From Strongylocentrotus droebachiensis (lineage: Eukaryota; Echinodermata; Echinoidea; Camarodonta; Strongylocentrotidae): a DNA stretch of 64,000 nucleotides. This document shows, piece after piece, positions 1 to 11,515 of this stretch (position 1 is the first letter of the stretch; the number at the start of each line of letters is the position of its first letter). The notes under the pieces are model-generated. The model was given only the letters and a program-made list of their open reading frames with translations. It made no database searches and had not been told where the DNA came from. Where the stretch lies: NCBI GenBank assembly GCA_035222895.1, contig JAVYIG010009972.1:1-64000 (forward strand), in the 5' to 3' direction. A program made the translations under genes and the position numbers.

Positions 1-1371
1 AGATTGAGGTATAGATACCGAACAGACATTGGAAACACTAGTAGATTCCCTGTTTTTATCTTCAGTAGGGCCCTGCATTGTGGGATATAGATACAAATTA
101 TTTGTCAGCTCTCTCTCTTACGTCGTGTTTAGGGAACGAACGCTATGTTGGCCGAGTACCGTTCCGAAAATCGACGGGACGGAGAGAATTCAGAATCGCG
201 CATGCGCAGTTTTTTTTTTTCGCTCGCGTTACCGTCTCCTGTGCGTACCGTCTCGTTACTAAAGCGCCCTACTCTCTGATATCGACGGTTGTTTCGCTGA
301 AATTACATCTGGCTCCTCTGACCGCATCTATACATAGACTGAAGTACTTCCTATGAGGTACCGTGATGAAGGAATGGTTCGGTATGGTCGGAAGGAGATG
401 AATAAGATATGCAACGAGTTTGTTCACGCTTTACGTCTTCGTATTTCCACTTTAGCTGCAATATTACACTGAATCTTATTCTAAAATTAAGAATAACATG
501 GAAATATCTTCTTTAGCTTACGATAGCTTGCTCATTTAGATCCTAAATTAATGATTAATCCGAGGAAGTCTCGTAGTCAACATCATCTGTTGTCAGCTAT
601 CTTGGTTTGAGTTGATGATTATATTTTGTATCGAAGTATAGCTGTCCTGAAGAATATTCCGGAAAGATTGCTAGGCAAGATCCATAGATGTAGACGGTAG
701 ACTCGATGTAGATATCAATTAATACCCCAGGAGACAAAGAAGTAGGGAATGATGTTCAGAAACTGATATTTAAAGGTTGAATATCCAAATGCTTGTGTTT
801 TCAAATGCTGATACCATGTATGTTAAATTAGAAGAGGAACATTCTAACTGTAGAAGTCCAGTTAAACTTCCCATGGTGATAGAAGAGAATACGTGCTATT
901 TCAGATTTTATAAATGTTGGCTTCAATTCTAAGTTATACAGTCTAAGAGACTTCATGCACGCCACATGATGGTCTGACTAATTTCTGACTTTATTTCCAC
1001 TCCCAGTATATTATACCATCCTCAAAACTAAACCTTTCTGGCATGGCTATGCCAATAGGAAAAAAAACATAATATTGCTTCCATGGAACGTACCCTTTGT
1101 TGTACATTTCTTGGTCGAGCTGTGTTTATGCAGGGACAACTCCCTGGTTTATGTATTGTACAAATGTGCACACTTATCTTCTCGCTATGGGTTCATTAAC
1201 CTATACACAATAATCGACTCCGTTGTGAACGACTCCGTAGTGAAAGTTATGCTGAATGCATGTCAACCATGTAATATAAAATTATCTGAGTTCTGTTGTA
1301 CTAAAGCATCACAAGTAATCTGAACTTGTAACAGGGATAGAGAGGGGAACGAGAGAAATAGAGACACTAAG
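1..1371. other. no gene recognised
   Basis: The longest open frames here are short and unconvincing on both strands. A CpG-bearing patch around 140-260 with a T run near 210-221 differs from the AT-rich surroundings and may be the edge of an old repeat, but no family was recognised. Confidence 0.4.
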
Positions 1372-1603
1372 ATAGTGGCGGATCCGGGCCCCTTCCCCCT
1401 GGCTCAAGGGAAGGGGGGGGGGGTGTGATTGGGCGCTAAATATTTTCTCACAAATTTGGAATTTGGAAGAAGAAAAAAGTCCTCCTTTTAATACACTCAC
1501 CCCCCCCCCCCCCCCTTTATTCGCCTGCTGGCTGAGTCGCCGCCTCAACATTTCCTCACGAATTGGGCCCCCTCCCTTGCATCCGGCTGGATCCGCCCCT
1601 GGA
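1372..1603. mobile_element. short TIR element, GGCGGATCC-ended family
   Basis: The left end reads GTGGCGGATCCGGGCCCC and the right end, reverse-complemented, CAGGGGCGGATCCAGCCGG, so the ends are inverted repeats. The interior holds long C and G runs and no gene. Related ends occur at 16387 (inside a receptor tail) and 26218. A target duplication is not clear. The open frames across it are shadows of low-complexity DNA. Assignment to a hAT-like MITE is inference. Confidence 0.6.
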
Positions 1604-3509
1604 CAGAGAGACATGGAGAGACAGAGAGCTAAAGAGCAAGAGGCGAAAAGAGAACATAGAAATACGCTAGAGCGAAAACAGAATCGCACAAGAATACAAT
1701 ACAATAATGGACCTAATAATACAATCCACACAAAATGTAGTGTCTAGCAAGGTAGTGTAAATGTGAATGTAGTTGAGATTCATACATTTTGTAGAGATAT
1801 GGATTGAATCTGGTCATTTATATTTAAAATTTGAACCAGTGGTTAAACTTTATGTTCTCTACGTTAAGTCGTGAACATGAGATAACAGTCATTACAATAG
1901 TGTTTTTATTTAACCCCAAGAAAAAATATTTTTAAAAATAGAGAAATAAAAAATGACTCATCGATTTCATGATTATAACATGAAACAGCAACCGTTGGGC
2001 AGAGAGAGAGTGAGAGAGGGAGAGGAAAGTCAAAGGTGAAGGGGAGAGATCGAGAGTGACGGGGAATATGAATACGAGTAAGTAGTGGCGTATAGCTTCA
2101 GACGGCATTGCAAATGGTGACAGCAGTCCACTCTCGAAATGACGTAGTCTTTGCGCTGAAGCCGTTTTAGAGTAGGTCATCCCTTGTGGAGGCTTTTATG
2201 TAGTGCGCGTATTAATAAAAGAATGCAAACGTTTTGTCAACATTTTGTAATTTGTATTATCGTATGTAATGACCGGAGAGTCTTTTCAGATAAGTGCCTC
2301 TTTTAATTTATAATAGGAGCCCGTTTTACTTTTAACAAGCGTCTTTTCTTTGGTAGAAAAAGGGGCCCCTTCCTCTTCTTTGATGAATGCCACTTATCAC
2401 CTCTGATAGGTGCCCTTTTTGTGTTGACACGTGCCCCCTTCTTATTTCTAATAAGAGCCACTTCCATTTCTTTATCAAAAATGATGCATGCGCATGAGTT
2501 CATTACACGATATATCCGCGCTCGAGTTGAGATCGTTTGTATCTATTGCACGGAGACGTTAGGCTGAGTGCGATAGATACGCACAGATAGACACAAATAC
2601 ACACAGCAATAATGATATTTGAGAATGTTTACTATTATCTAGATCTATTACGAATAAAACATTGTCACAATCTTTCCATAAATTGTGGTAAATATAATTA
2701 TTCCACAAAATATAGCCCCTAAAGCACTTCTTCTTCCGAGAAATTGACAAACTAAAAATTTACCAGTGCTCCCGGTGAATTTTAAATATTTAAAATAGCG
2801 CCTAATGCCATTCCATGGTATCTGCGACCGTGAAAATCTCAGAATATGCAATTCTAATATTTAATTTCCAAACGAGAATAGCAAATCGGTCGATTGTACT
2901 AAGTTAAAAACATTGTTTTGAAGCTTAAGTAATATCAGTCTTGAGAGGGTGCTATATAACATTAAGATTTTAACTATTTACCACGTTAGACTCGATTTAA
3001 ACCAAGACAACGATCATTAAATATTGTAAGTCTGAATATGCTTCAAATACGTTCATTTAAACCACATTCATGACCCCATACCAAAACGTTGTATTACCTT
3101 TGCAAAATTAGTCTGATATACGATGTCATTAAATATACATTTACATTTCACATGGATATTTCTTTTTTCTCTTTCAAATTTACCGCTGGCGATTTGTTCG
3201 GCAAATACTCATGTCTGTAAAATGGAACCGTTATAAACAGTTTGAAATACATTTCTGTCATGAAAGGCATTTATACTTAATACGTCGTTATAATGAGTAT
3301 ACACAATTTCATTTTAATTTACCTCACCCCCGAACTTCAATTGTTACCCTTTTAAACAAAAACGTTTTCAGTTCTTATATTGGTGGTCGAATTTTTCTTC
3401 TTTTTCAGATAGTGTATATATGTGTATCTAAAAAAAGAACATGCATCCTTTTAGGCAGGAAGTTTTTATCATAACAGGAAGCAACCTATGCGAGCAATAT
3501 CCCCCTTAA
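1604..3509. other. AT-rich DNA without a recognised gene
   Basis: No gene is supported. Around 2285-2470 a short motif of the form RATARGWGCC followed by C/T-rich DNA recurs at irregular spacing of roughly 25-50 bp. A dispersed repeat lies at 2690-2860 and is listed separately. Confidence 0.4.
2690..2860 (-). repeat. dispersed repeat, copy 1 (minus)
   Basis: Reverse-complemented, this segment matches 53921-54060: both contain TTCTGAGATTTTCA, GGTCGCAG, TAGGCGCTATTT, CACCGGGAGCAC and TTTAGGGGCTA in the same order. The family is unknown. The two copies are old, with many differences. Confidence 0.55.
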
Positions 3510-3877
3510 AGATAATGACCAGTTCTGGTCATGCGATTGCATTGTGAAAGAAACGTTGTGAAATCGATCAGAAGAGGTTGACCATGTAGCATATAAGTAT
3601 TGGTGTGTACTGCAAGGTTCTGGAATCATCAAAGTCATAAGAAATTTTGTCCAGTCTTGGTAAAGTTACAAGCACTGTACACAGAAAGATGTGTATGGGA
3701 CTACGCGACACGTGCGCGATAACTATTCGGTCCAGATAGATATAATAATTTACCAAGTATATCAATTAGTAGGCGATTTCCGGCAAAATTTGTATCATCT
3801 CGTATTAGTCAAACATATTCTTTCACATGATTTGTAAAAAGAGCTTCCATTTCACTTTCCAAAGCTGGTCTATGCCT
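3510..3877 (-). mobile_element. TTAA-flanked MITE, copy 1 (degraded)
   Basis: This 368-bp segment is an inverted, more diverged copy of the element at 12704-13102. It begins after TTAA (3506-3509) with AGATAATGACCAGT and ends with ACTGGTC-like sequence before TTGA. Much of the interior matches the second copy, including GATTGCATTGTGAAAG and GTACACAGAAAGATGT. It carries no transposase. Confidence 0.7.
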
Positions 3878-5330
3878 TTGAAGGTAACGATTGTAATTGC
3901 AACTCATATCAGACATTTAAACGAAATTATATCAGACTCTCTTGGGTTTAGGTGTATGTTTGATTAAAATATTTCTTCAAATATAATATAATTTTTAGGA
4001 TGTCTCTTGAGTGCAGGAGGAGACGTCGCAAGATTAGTCACAAAATTACCAATCTTTATTTGATCTATTGAAACTTAAAAATTCACCCTGATGTTAAGTT
4101 GTTTTCATATAATATAAAAAGGAAAAAGAAAAAAACACATGTGTAAAATTTGGAACAAAATCCGAATAAAACAGCTATACGGTATTGAAATGAGCCACTC
4201 ATTGTACTTTCAACATACACACACACATGCATCATGCAGATTCACGCGCACACACACAATTATTATTTTAATTAATGTGTGTGTGTGTGTGTAGGGGGGG
4301 GGGGGGGAGTAAGAAATATTATATGAAATTGCATGTTTGTCTTTGAGCCGTTGCAAATACAGGCAGCTGCAAAATTAATGATCGCATAACAAAGACCTTA
4401 GAATTGCAGGAAGATATTATTAACATAATTTATTAATATATATTTAGAATTACATAGAACTTCCCTGTATAGGTCTGTATCGGTTTTGAAACATACATTT
4501 TTTTCGTAAACACGATAGATGCGGGTACTTTAATAGCCTTCTGTATGATTAATACATTTCACCGCACAATGAAGCGACCGATACTATCTCATTGATCGAA
4601 CTGATCTCTTGTCTCAAAATAGGGTTTCATGAAATGGCCTCGCTTTGCGGATACGATATTACGTATGTAACATCGTTCAATGATATGACAACAAACAATG
4701 CTTAGCTTAAGTATCCATGTAATGTAATTCATTCAAAATGTAATTCATTGGGAGGAAGAAGAGATGAAGTGAGGTAAACTGCGACGACACTTACGAGATT
4801 TTGATTGTTGTACTTTTTAAATTTTCCTCCATATTTGTATTTCATTGCTGTGATTGCCCTCCTACATATTTCTAAATGAATAAATATTGGTAGTGTGTCG
4901 CAGTTACATTTTGTTTTATTGTAAACATTGATAATCATTATATTGTATACACGTTCAAACATTAGCTATATTTTGTATATGTGTTGTATCACTGTAGTGT
5001 ATATGCATTTGTATGTTGCAGAAGAAAATAAATTCAGTTCAATTCAATTCTTCGGTTTAAAATTTGAACCTCATCTGGAACACAAGCTACCGCAGTTTAT
5101 TGGTAATGATTGAAATCAAGTCGAGAGTGGCGAACGAACAAAGTCCATGTGAACAATAACTGTCGCGTGCATGGAGGGGAAAATACTGCGGGCAGCGGCA
5201 TCCGTTCTTTGTCAAGGTCTCCCCTGTCACGCTCTCCGTATGTCGAAAGCATACAATAAGTAATTCTGTGAAGGGATATACATGTATTTGCTAATGATTT
5301 GTATTGGCCACGTGCTTTGCCCTCCAAATC
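3878..5330. other. no gene recognised; CA/GT and G runs at 4210-4305
   Basis: A CA-rich stretch, a GT repeat and a run of about 14 G occupy 4210-4305. The rest is AT-rich DNA with only short open frames and no recognisable domain. Confidence 0.4.
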
Positions 5331-5399
5331 TTTGGAAGGATAACATTAACAGATATATAAGGGAGCTCAATCCGACAACTGCACCCTGCGAGCTGCACT

Positions 5400-5514
5400 A
5401 ACAGTGAGCAAAGGAGGCTGGAGACGGAGAATTCGGGCAACCGATGCAAGGCCTGCTTATTTACCGATAATACTTCATCGAGTAGTAGTAGTAGTAGTAG
5501 TAGAAGTAGTAGTA
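5400..5514 (+). repeat. AGT microsatellite and unique left flank, split by an insertion
   Basis: The (AGT)n tract at 5481-5514 continues at 6934-6992 after a 1.4-kb element. The flank and the sequence beyond (7000-7490) match 25440-26190 in order, so the whole interval is one member of a duplicated segment. Confidence 0.65.
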
Positions 5515-5733
5515 CACTCAAAAAACTGAGGTGCTAAATGTTGGGTGCTGAGTGAGATTCTGCACTTGAAGTGCCAAAATCAGCACTTGACGGGTTAACT
5601 TTAACAAGGAAACCGAAACGTGCTGAATATTTGAGTGCTGAAAACGAGTGCTATAACAATATGCAGCACTTAACATCGAGTGCTGACTGCATAACCTGAT
5701 CTGATTGGTCGGTTAGTATAATAGCTGTTACCT

Positions 5734-5950
5734 TGTGAATATTTGTTTTTGAATCAAATTCAGCTAAGAGATTCTTACATTCTTCATTCTCCAGGTCAAT
5801 ACCCAAGGCCTCAAAAGTCTGAATAACTTTGCTCCTTAAACTGTCAACAACATCAGTATTCAAAGCCGTTGCAGCAGATAACACTCTGTTTGTCATAGCA
5901 TGGGTCATGTTGGTGTTTGATAAAAGAGAACCAATGAAAAATGCAGCTGG
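5734..5950 (-). CDS. coding remnant in the TIR element, second exon-like segment
   Basis: The minus strand has a frame of good amino-acid composition, including THAMTNRVLSAATALN, SKVIQTFEALGIDLENEE and LLAEFDSKTN, ending at a consensus-like donor (CACAAG/GTAACA) at about 5733. An AG acceptor at about 5951 (TAGTGAG/ACCAG) is possible. I do not recognise the protein. It lies downstream, on the same strand, of the C2H2-like segment at 6175-6465, so both may belong to one gene carried by the element, now interrupted by the palindrome. It could instead be a captured host exon. Confidence 0.4.
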
Positions 5951-5953
5951 TCT

Positions 5954-6177
5954 CACTATGAACATGACAGACAATGAAAGCGGACAAAATATACAGTTCC
6001 TCAGGTAGACAAAGGAACATCCCTTGACTGCTATTATGTAAAATGTGTAAAACAGGTGAATATGCATGTGACACCTGTTCTACACATTTTTACATAATAG
6101 CAGTGAAGGGATGTTCCTTGGTCTACCTATGGAACTGTATATTTTGTCCGCTTTCATTGTCTGTCATATTCATAGTG
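5954..6177. repeat. palindrome, two ~105-bp arms with a 13-bp spacer
   Basis: The left arm (5954-6058) and right arm (6072-6177) are near-identical reverse complements with only a few differences, e.g. ATATACAGTTCC pairing with GGAACTGTATAT. Such an arm pair would extrude as a hairpin. It lies in the middle of the TIR element and probably arose by inverted duplication of part of its gene. Confidence 0.9.
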
Positions 6178-6465
6178 TCTTGTACTGTCATTATGCATTG
6201 CTCCATCTTGTTCTTGTAGTAGGCCTATCCTATCATCATCATCATCAAATGCATCATCTGCTGCAGGATTATGCACTTCACCAACAGCAACACCCAAATC
6301 AGCATCAACTAGACCCTCCATACCCTGTACAGCTTCAGGTTCAGGTTCTTCTTGTGGATGTTGGTTTAATAAATGTTTCCTGTAAGAGTTGAAAGTGGTA
6401 AATGACGAAGGACATCCACCTTGACCACATAGGCATATGTTCTGGCTTATTGCAGAACTTTGTCA
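6175..6465 (-). CDS. coding remnant in the TIR element, C2H2-like finger and acidic tail
   Basis: The minus-strand frame reads CLCGQGGCPSSFTTFNSYRK then HLLNQH, which fits a C2H2-like zinc finger (Cys pair, aromatic, then His-x4-His). A Glu/Pro- and Asp-rich stretch follows (QEEPEPEAVQG, a run of five Asp). The frame stops inside the palindrome. Finger-plus-acidic proteins of this kind are common in element-borne genes of marine invertebrates; the specific family is not identified. The start is not resolved. Confidence 0.5.
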
Positions 6466-6932
6466 ACATGTGCCTTTACTGCAACAGTGTTTTTTGGTTA
6501 AACTGTTAATAAAATACCAACTATATATATAAAGTCATTTATTTGTCTTTTTTTTGTGTGTGAGTGTGACAAAATTGCATAATTTCACTATATATGAAAT
6601 ATAACGCCTGGAGTGCTAAAACATATAACACCAGTAGTGCTAAACATTACAAAACTGTTGTGTTCTGCACCTAAGTTGTGCAGTTTTTTAGCACTACTAG
6701 TGCTATTCAGAGTAGATTGTGGGGTTATTTAGCACCACCTGCCCAACATTCATAGCACTTGAAGTGTTTTTTTAGCACTTTTTAGTGCTTATCTATAGCA
6801 CTTAAACTAGTGCTGAACTAGCACTTGCACTTGTGCTGAAATAGCACTAGCTGTGCAGTCCCTATGCGAGCACTGAAAAGGTGCTGAATATAGCCCTCCA
6901 AGTGCTAAAAATAGCACTACATTTTTTTGAGT

Positions 6933-6933
<1 letters not shown>

Positions 6934-6963
<30 letters not shown>

Positions 6964-6992
6964 CAGTAGTAGTAGTAGTAGTAGTAGCAGTA
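6934..6992 (+). repeat. AGT microsatellite, right part
   Basis: This is the continuation of the tract at 5481-5514, separated from it by the inserted TIR element. A few AGC variants are present. Confidence 0.9.
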
Positions 6993-6999
6993 ATATATA

Positions 7000-7771
7000 C
7001 ACTCAGTGAACAAAGAAAGTGGACTCTCTTTATTGTTCAAAATTGTCATGTAAATCGTTAACTAAATATTATAAAATATACCTCATATTAAAGGAGAATT
7101 AATACTCTCCAAACATAAATCAAGATCAAGTTTTGTACTTTCACACTTGGATGAACATATCCGTTTAACCGTGAGAAGATTTGATTAAGAAAGTTGCAGA
7201 AATAGAGCAAGTAGCCATTCGAATGTTAATGAAAATATGCATCCGTAAGATATTCATGTTCAACATTGCATTACATAGAATGATATGGATGTCAACTGCA
7301 GTTTCAAGACTGCATGATTTGTTAAAAGATCGGGTCAAGATGCCTCCCCTTTTGTGTGTCTCGTCATTGAGTTGTTGTTGTTTTTTCCTTTATTTATTGC
7401 CTAAATTTGACACGATGAGATGGAAATGCTCATCAAAGCATTTGATTGGTCAGATGCTCCATTTTTGCATTTTTTTAGAGAGACCAATTTTTTGTTAAAT
7501 GACTAAACTCAATCAGGCGGGAATGGTATGATTCCAATTGCATATAATGTTCATGAGGATTGATTTATGTTTATCTTAATTTATGAATGATACATTTACA
7601 TTATATATTTATTTAAATATTTAATTATACACACTAAGATATAAAGGTGCAACTGGGATGCAGATTTTCATCCGCCTACGAGTATTTGGCAGATGGTGCT
7701 GGTATTATAGCAGAATTGCACCCTAATTTCAAGGTGTGTAACTAGTATCCACTTTCTTTATGAGCTGAGCG
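7000..7771. mobile_element. 772-bp TA-flanked MITE
   Basis: The ends are inverted repeats sharing AAAGAAAGTGGA and CTCAG, and both are flanked by TA (6998-6999 and 7772-7773). No coding frame is supported. The 5' two-thirds match 25766-26190, where the right end is missing. TA duplication suggests a Tc1/mariner-like non-autonomous element. Confidence 0.65.
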
Positions 7772-7779
7772 TACATAGT

Positions 7780-8780
7780 AAGAGTATGACAATAACATAT
7801 CCATTATCTGTGTCAACTCTAGTGGAAATAAAAAATACAATGCGAACGGAAATGAAATGCAAAGGCTGCATGGAAAGAAAGTATTTGGAAAAAAAAGCTA
7901 CTTTGTAGATTAACAAAAAAGAAATTCTATTCCTAGGCGCACAATAAAAAAGACATAAGGAATAAAAGTCCTAATAAGTGCCACATTCTCGTGTCGAGCA
8001 TTGCTATAAATGTAGAATTTAAACTTCGATATGAAATTATCTAGTGATGTTAGAGTTCTCATCTCCAAAGGTAATAGTTGTTCCACAGAAAGGTTGCTGC
8101 TACCGAGAAAGACCGAGAAAGGCGAAACTGTTACTGGAAATTAGCTGTTGAAATATGAAAGCAAATTGTGAGGAGAAGAAGAAGATGACGACAATTTCGA
8201 AAAGGAAGTACAGCAACATATTCCTTCTCATCTCAGTAGCATTACCCAGTCTGAAGAGTATCAATGACGGAGATAATAAATGCAATAAACTTTGGCGCTG
8301 TAGTATAAAGTTTAAACTACAGGTCATTAGCATTGATATAATACTCGTCTCGTGGGGTGTTGATCTCTTAGGCCATCAGTTTCTTCCAACGAGTATGGAT
8401 TTCATAACGCAACCCCAACTAATCACCCATCCCAAATAATTTGGATGACGTTAGGTTCGTGGACAAAAATATTGTACACTCAATTCATATATTGAAAGAG
8501 ATGTATGACCTTTAAACAAATTTATTTTTCCTATTGTTGTACCTGATATCAAAATAGTGTCAATGGGAGAATTCTATCAAAAGACCAATTCACCAACTTT
8601 TCATATGTATGTAATTTTCAAACTAAATCTGGTCAATGCATTTACACACTGCAAGGTAAACAGCGCCATCTACCTGTACCAAGAATAAGTCCATGTTTAC
8701 ACATGAAGGTCATTGCTGTGCCAAATTTCACCGATTGGCCATAGATCTGCTATTATTGTCTAAGTATTGAACCTGTAATT
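7780..8780. other. no gene recognised
   Basis: This is AT-rich DNA with short open frames on both strands and no recognised domain, repeat end or structured element. Confidence 0.35.
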
Positions 8781-9222
8781 ATACTGTATTCATGTTCGTG
8801 TGTGCAGTGACTGTACATTCAACAATGATGTGTAATCGGCCATGACCTAGCATCCTTTATCCATCCATAACTGAACCTGCATTCAATCAGCACAGATGTA
8901 TTAGATTCATTGTATTATTACCAACGCTCCTTCTCTCCCCTTTCCTTTTCTTCTCTGCAAGTCACTCTTTTTTATTTGTATTGTTATTGTTGTATCTAAG
9001 TTGAGAGCTGCGGGCACATCAAGCTACTTTGCTTATTTATGTAGCCCTCCTGCATCTAATTTTTGTTAATTATGCATTATAGATATTTGTTTAATTTCGT
9101 TTATTATCCGTTTAAAACTATATACATTTAAAATATTATATCAAACCATATTATGTTCATGAAAATGTATGATGAAAAAAAAAAAAGATGCAGAAACCAT
9201 TAAATCAAATCAAATCAAATCA
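8781..9222 (+). mobile_element. probable LINE 3' end with AAATC tail
   Basis: The segment ends in an A-rich run followed by about five ATCAA/AAATC pentamers at 9201-9225. This is the kind of short-repeat tail left by CR1/L2/Jockey-type LINEs. No coding part is readable, so the assignment rests on the tail alone. Confidence 0.35.
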
Positions 9223-9992
9223 AATCACTGTAACCCTCTGATCTCACCTCTCTGTATAACCGAATGGGGGTGTGCAAGTGGACCACTACACCGGGGTTTC
9301 CCCCTACTCTTATACAAATATTGCAGTGGGTTCTTAACGCGCAAAGGTAGTGACTCTCATCTACACGGGGCCTCCATATAACGTCCTATTCGAGGAGTGG
9401 ATTTACTAAATGCGCCTTCCATGATAAACCAATTGGGGTATTAATTTAAAGAGGATAAGGGTGTTCAAGAGCCTTAGATAAGGTAAGATGCATCTCTCTA
9501 TGTTTAAAACAGGTTTGAATGTCGGGAGATACTTGTACGATCTGCTCATTACGTACTCGGGTATTGAAATATATAGAAATATAGTATGAAACAGGGCATA
9601 AACAAATATCATCCGTATATGGTATGAAAATATACTTTGCTTAACATGTAACAAGCTATGCATTATCGAAAGTCTATATAGGTACATTTGAATCATTCTT
9701 AAAAGAATGAAATGATTGATACAGTTGTTTCATGCCTTCTTTTCCCTTCCGAATTCTTGTCTGCTGTTTTTTCCTAATAAATCATTTTTACCTCCTTTTA
9801 ATAGACAATTGGCTTCTTTCTTTCTTTATATTTACAATAACTGCTTCTACCCGCACATCGTTGTTTGGTCTCTTGTCGGTCTGGGGTCGATCTCGTTAAA
9901 GTGACTGGATCATAATTGTAAATTTTATCTGTCAAATCAATTATGATCAACAGAGGTTCATTGGTTTGATGGTATTTACCTTGCATCGTATT

Positions 9993-10205
9993 TATAATGA
10001 TAATTATGTTTACCCAGGGAGGTATCGCCGGTATCGTAGCTGTTCTTCATGAAGGCCCTGAGATTATTATCATAATTTGAACCCCGTCAATTGCCTAGTA
10101 CCCATTTACCCATGAGTGGACGATAGTACCTAGTTGGGAGTCGAACCCTGAATTCTAAGATTGAGGGCCAATTAAATGAACCACCTTACCTCGACACCCC
10201 TACGA
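9993..10205 (-). mobile_element. tRNA-derived SINE (minus)
   Basis: On the minus strand a B-box core (AGGGTTCGACTCCC) lies about 50 bp inside a tRNA-like head that begins near 10200. An A-box-like segment (GGTGGTTCATTT) precedes it. The remaining sequence is a non-tRNA body ending in AT-rich DNA. It is too divergent to fold as a working tRNA. Confidence 0.55.
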
Positions 10206-10465
10206 TAATAAGCAGATTAATTTCAATGTAAGATAACTTTAGTACTCACAGAGTTGATTTACCATAAGACTTTTTATTTGACAGCAGCTTATAATTTAAA
10301 TGCAATATGGTCGAAAAAGTTGCACAAACAATTAATTTTGTCCAAACATTTGTACTAAAAAAACAGTGCACTGTGCCAGCTTTTATCAATATGCTCACAA
10401 AAACATTTAATGTTATTGCAAGTTAATAAAGTTAATTCAAACTTTAAATGTTTTCCCTCGCCCTT

Positions 10466-10500
10466 TCTCACTCTCTCTCTCTCTCTCTCTCTCTCTTTTT
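10466..10500 (+). repeat. CT microsatellite
   Basis: A (CT)n tract lies in otherwise ordinary AT-rich sequence between a SINE and a MITE. No gene is supported in 10206-10736. Confidence 0.9.
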
Positions 10501-10740
10501 CTCATTTGTAACTCTTTATCTAGCACTTGATCCTTTGTCTCTCTCCCTCATGTGTCTAAACATATTTCTCAATCTCTTTCTGCTCCTCTCGGAGCTTTCT
10601 TTTTAATCATCCTTTCAGATCAGTCAAAAGATTCATACAAATGAACACATATAAATAAAAAGAAACAGATAACAATGGAAAAGACCAAAAAATGTCAAAG
10701 ATACCAACCAAATAAAATGCTAGACTAATTTATCTCTTAA

Positions 10741-11511
10741 CCCTAATAAGGCCGGGGGGACCATTATGCCCCCCCCCTCCACGATTTGTCTGATTGTTCA
10801 AAAACGCATATGGATGGCGCCTCGCCGCTCGCTGACTTTTTTCTTGAGAGTCTTGCGCATCTTTAAAAAAAAATTAAAAAAAATCGGACCTATAGTTACA
10901 AGGTCACGTGACCTTTTGTCTTTGCATGTCAGCCCGAAAATCGCTCATTTTTGTGATTTGTGTACAAAACATATGGAAATGTCATTTTTCCTAAAAATAG
11001 ATCAAACATTGGTTATTGGGTCTTGTTTAAAGTTTAGGTGGTTGCTTTGGGAGTCAAAATAGTTGAATTGTAGGAAGAAATGAATAAAAAAAAAATAACA
11101 TAAATAAGTTAAAAAAACAATGAAATACATAAGAAATTATCAAAACAAGAGATAACATAAGGAATAAGCTGGCTCTTCCATTTTTTTTTTGTCGTATTAT
11201 TGTTCTAAATGGTCTAATGAATATATGTAGTGAAAAAGAATGCTTAAATATGAATAATATAGGATTTATGGGTAAAAATGTGATTTTATGACGTTATTTG
11301 CATAAATTACCATAAATATGCAAATGAGGGATTTTTTCCAAAAAATTGAAATTATCATATTGTTCTATACACTTCATTTGACATGCGTGCAAATTTTCGC
11401 GGAGATCGGCCGTTTCACGGCCGAGATCTTAGGGGGGGGGGGGGGGGGGCATAATGGCCCCCCCCCCCCCCCGGCCGTAGTAAGACTTCAAATAGCCCGG
11501 CCTTATTAGGG
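10741..11511. mobile_element. piggyBac-like MITE, copy 1
   Basis: This 771-bp element is flanked by TTAA on both sides (10737-10740, 11512-11515). Its inverted ends are CCCTAATAAGGCCGGG and CCCGGCCTTATTAGGG. TTAA target sites and CCC..GGG termini are hallmarks of piggyBac. Subterminal G and C runs next to CATTATG/CATAATG form a second inverted pair. There is no transposase. A close copy lies at 46226-46982. Confidence 0.9.
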
Positions 11512-11515
11512 TTAA

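Larger units (their letters stand above)
5515..6933. mobile_element. 1.4-kb TA-flanked TIR element inserted in an AGT microsatellite
   Basis: The ends are CACTCAAAAAA and TTTTTTGAGTG, flanked by TA on both sides, and the insertion splits an (AGT)n tract. Subterminal regions (5530-5690 and 6590-6910) are packed with short repeats of AGCACT/AGTGCT in both orientations. The core holds a near-perfect palindrome and minus-strand coding remnants, listed separately. TA duplication and terminal inverted repeats fit the Tc1/mariner group of DNA transposons, but no DDE domain was seen, so this is a non-autonomous or decayed copy or a different TA-targeting family. Confidence 0.8.

Noticed and set aside
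6807-7049. Tyr-rich minus-strand frame
   Set aside because: It is a reading of the AGT array and the end of the TIR element.
9223-9390. CACCGGGGTTTCCCC..CACGGGGCCTCC block as a conserved exon
   Set aside because: The composition resembles a dispersed repeat, no frame is coherent, and no second copy was found in the window to define it.
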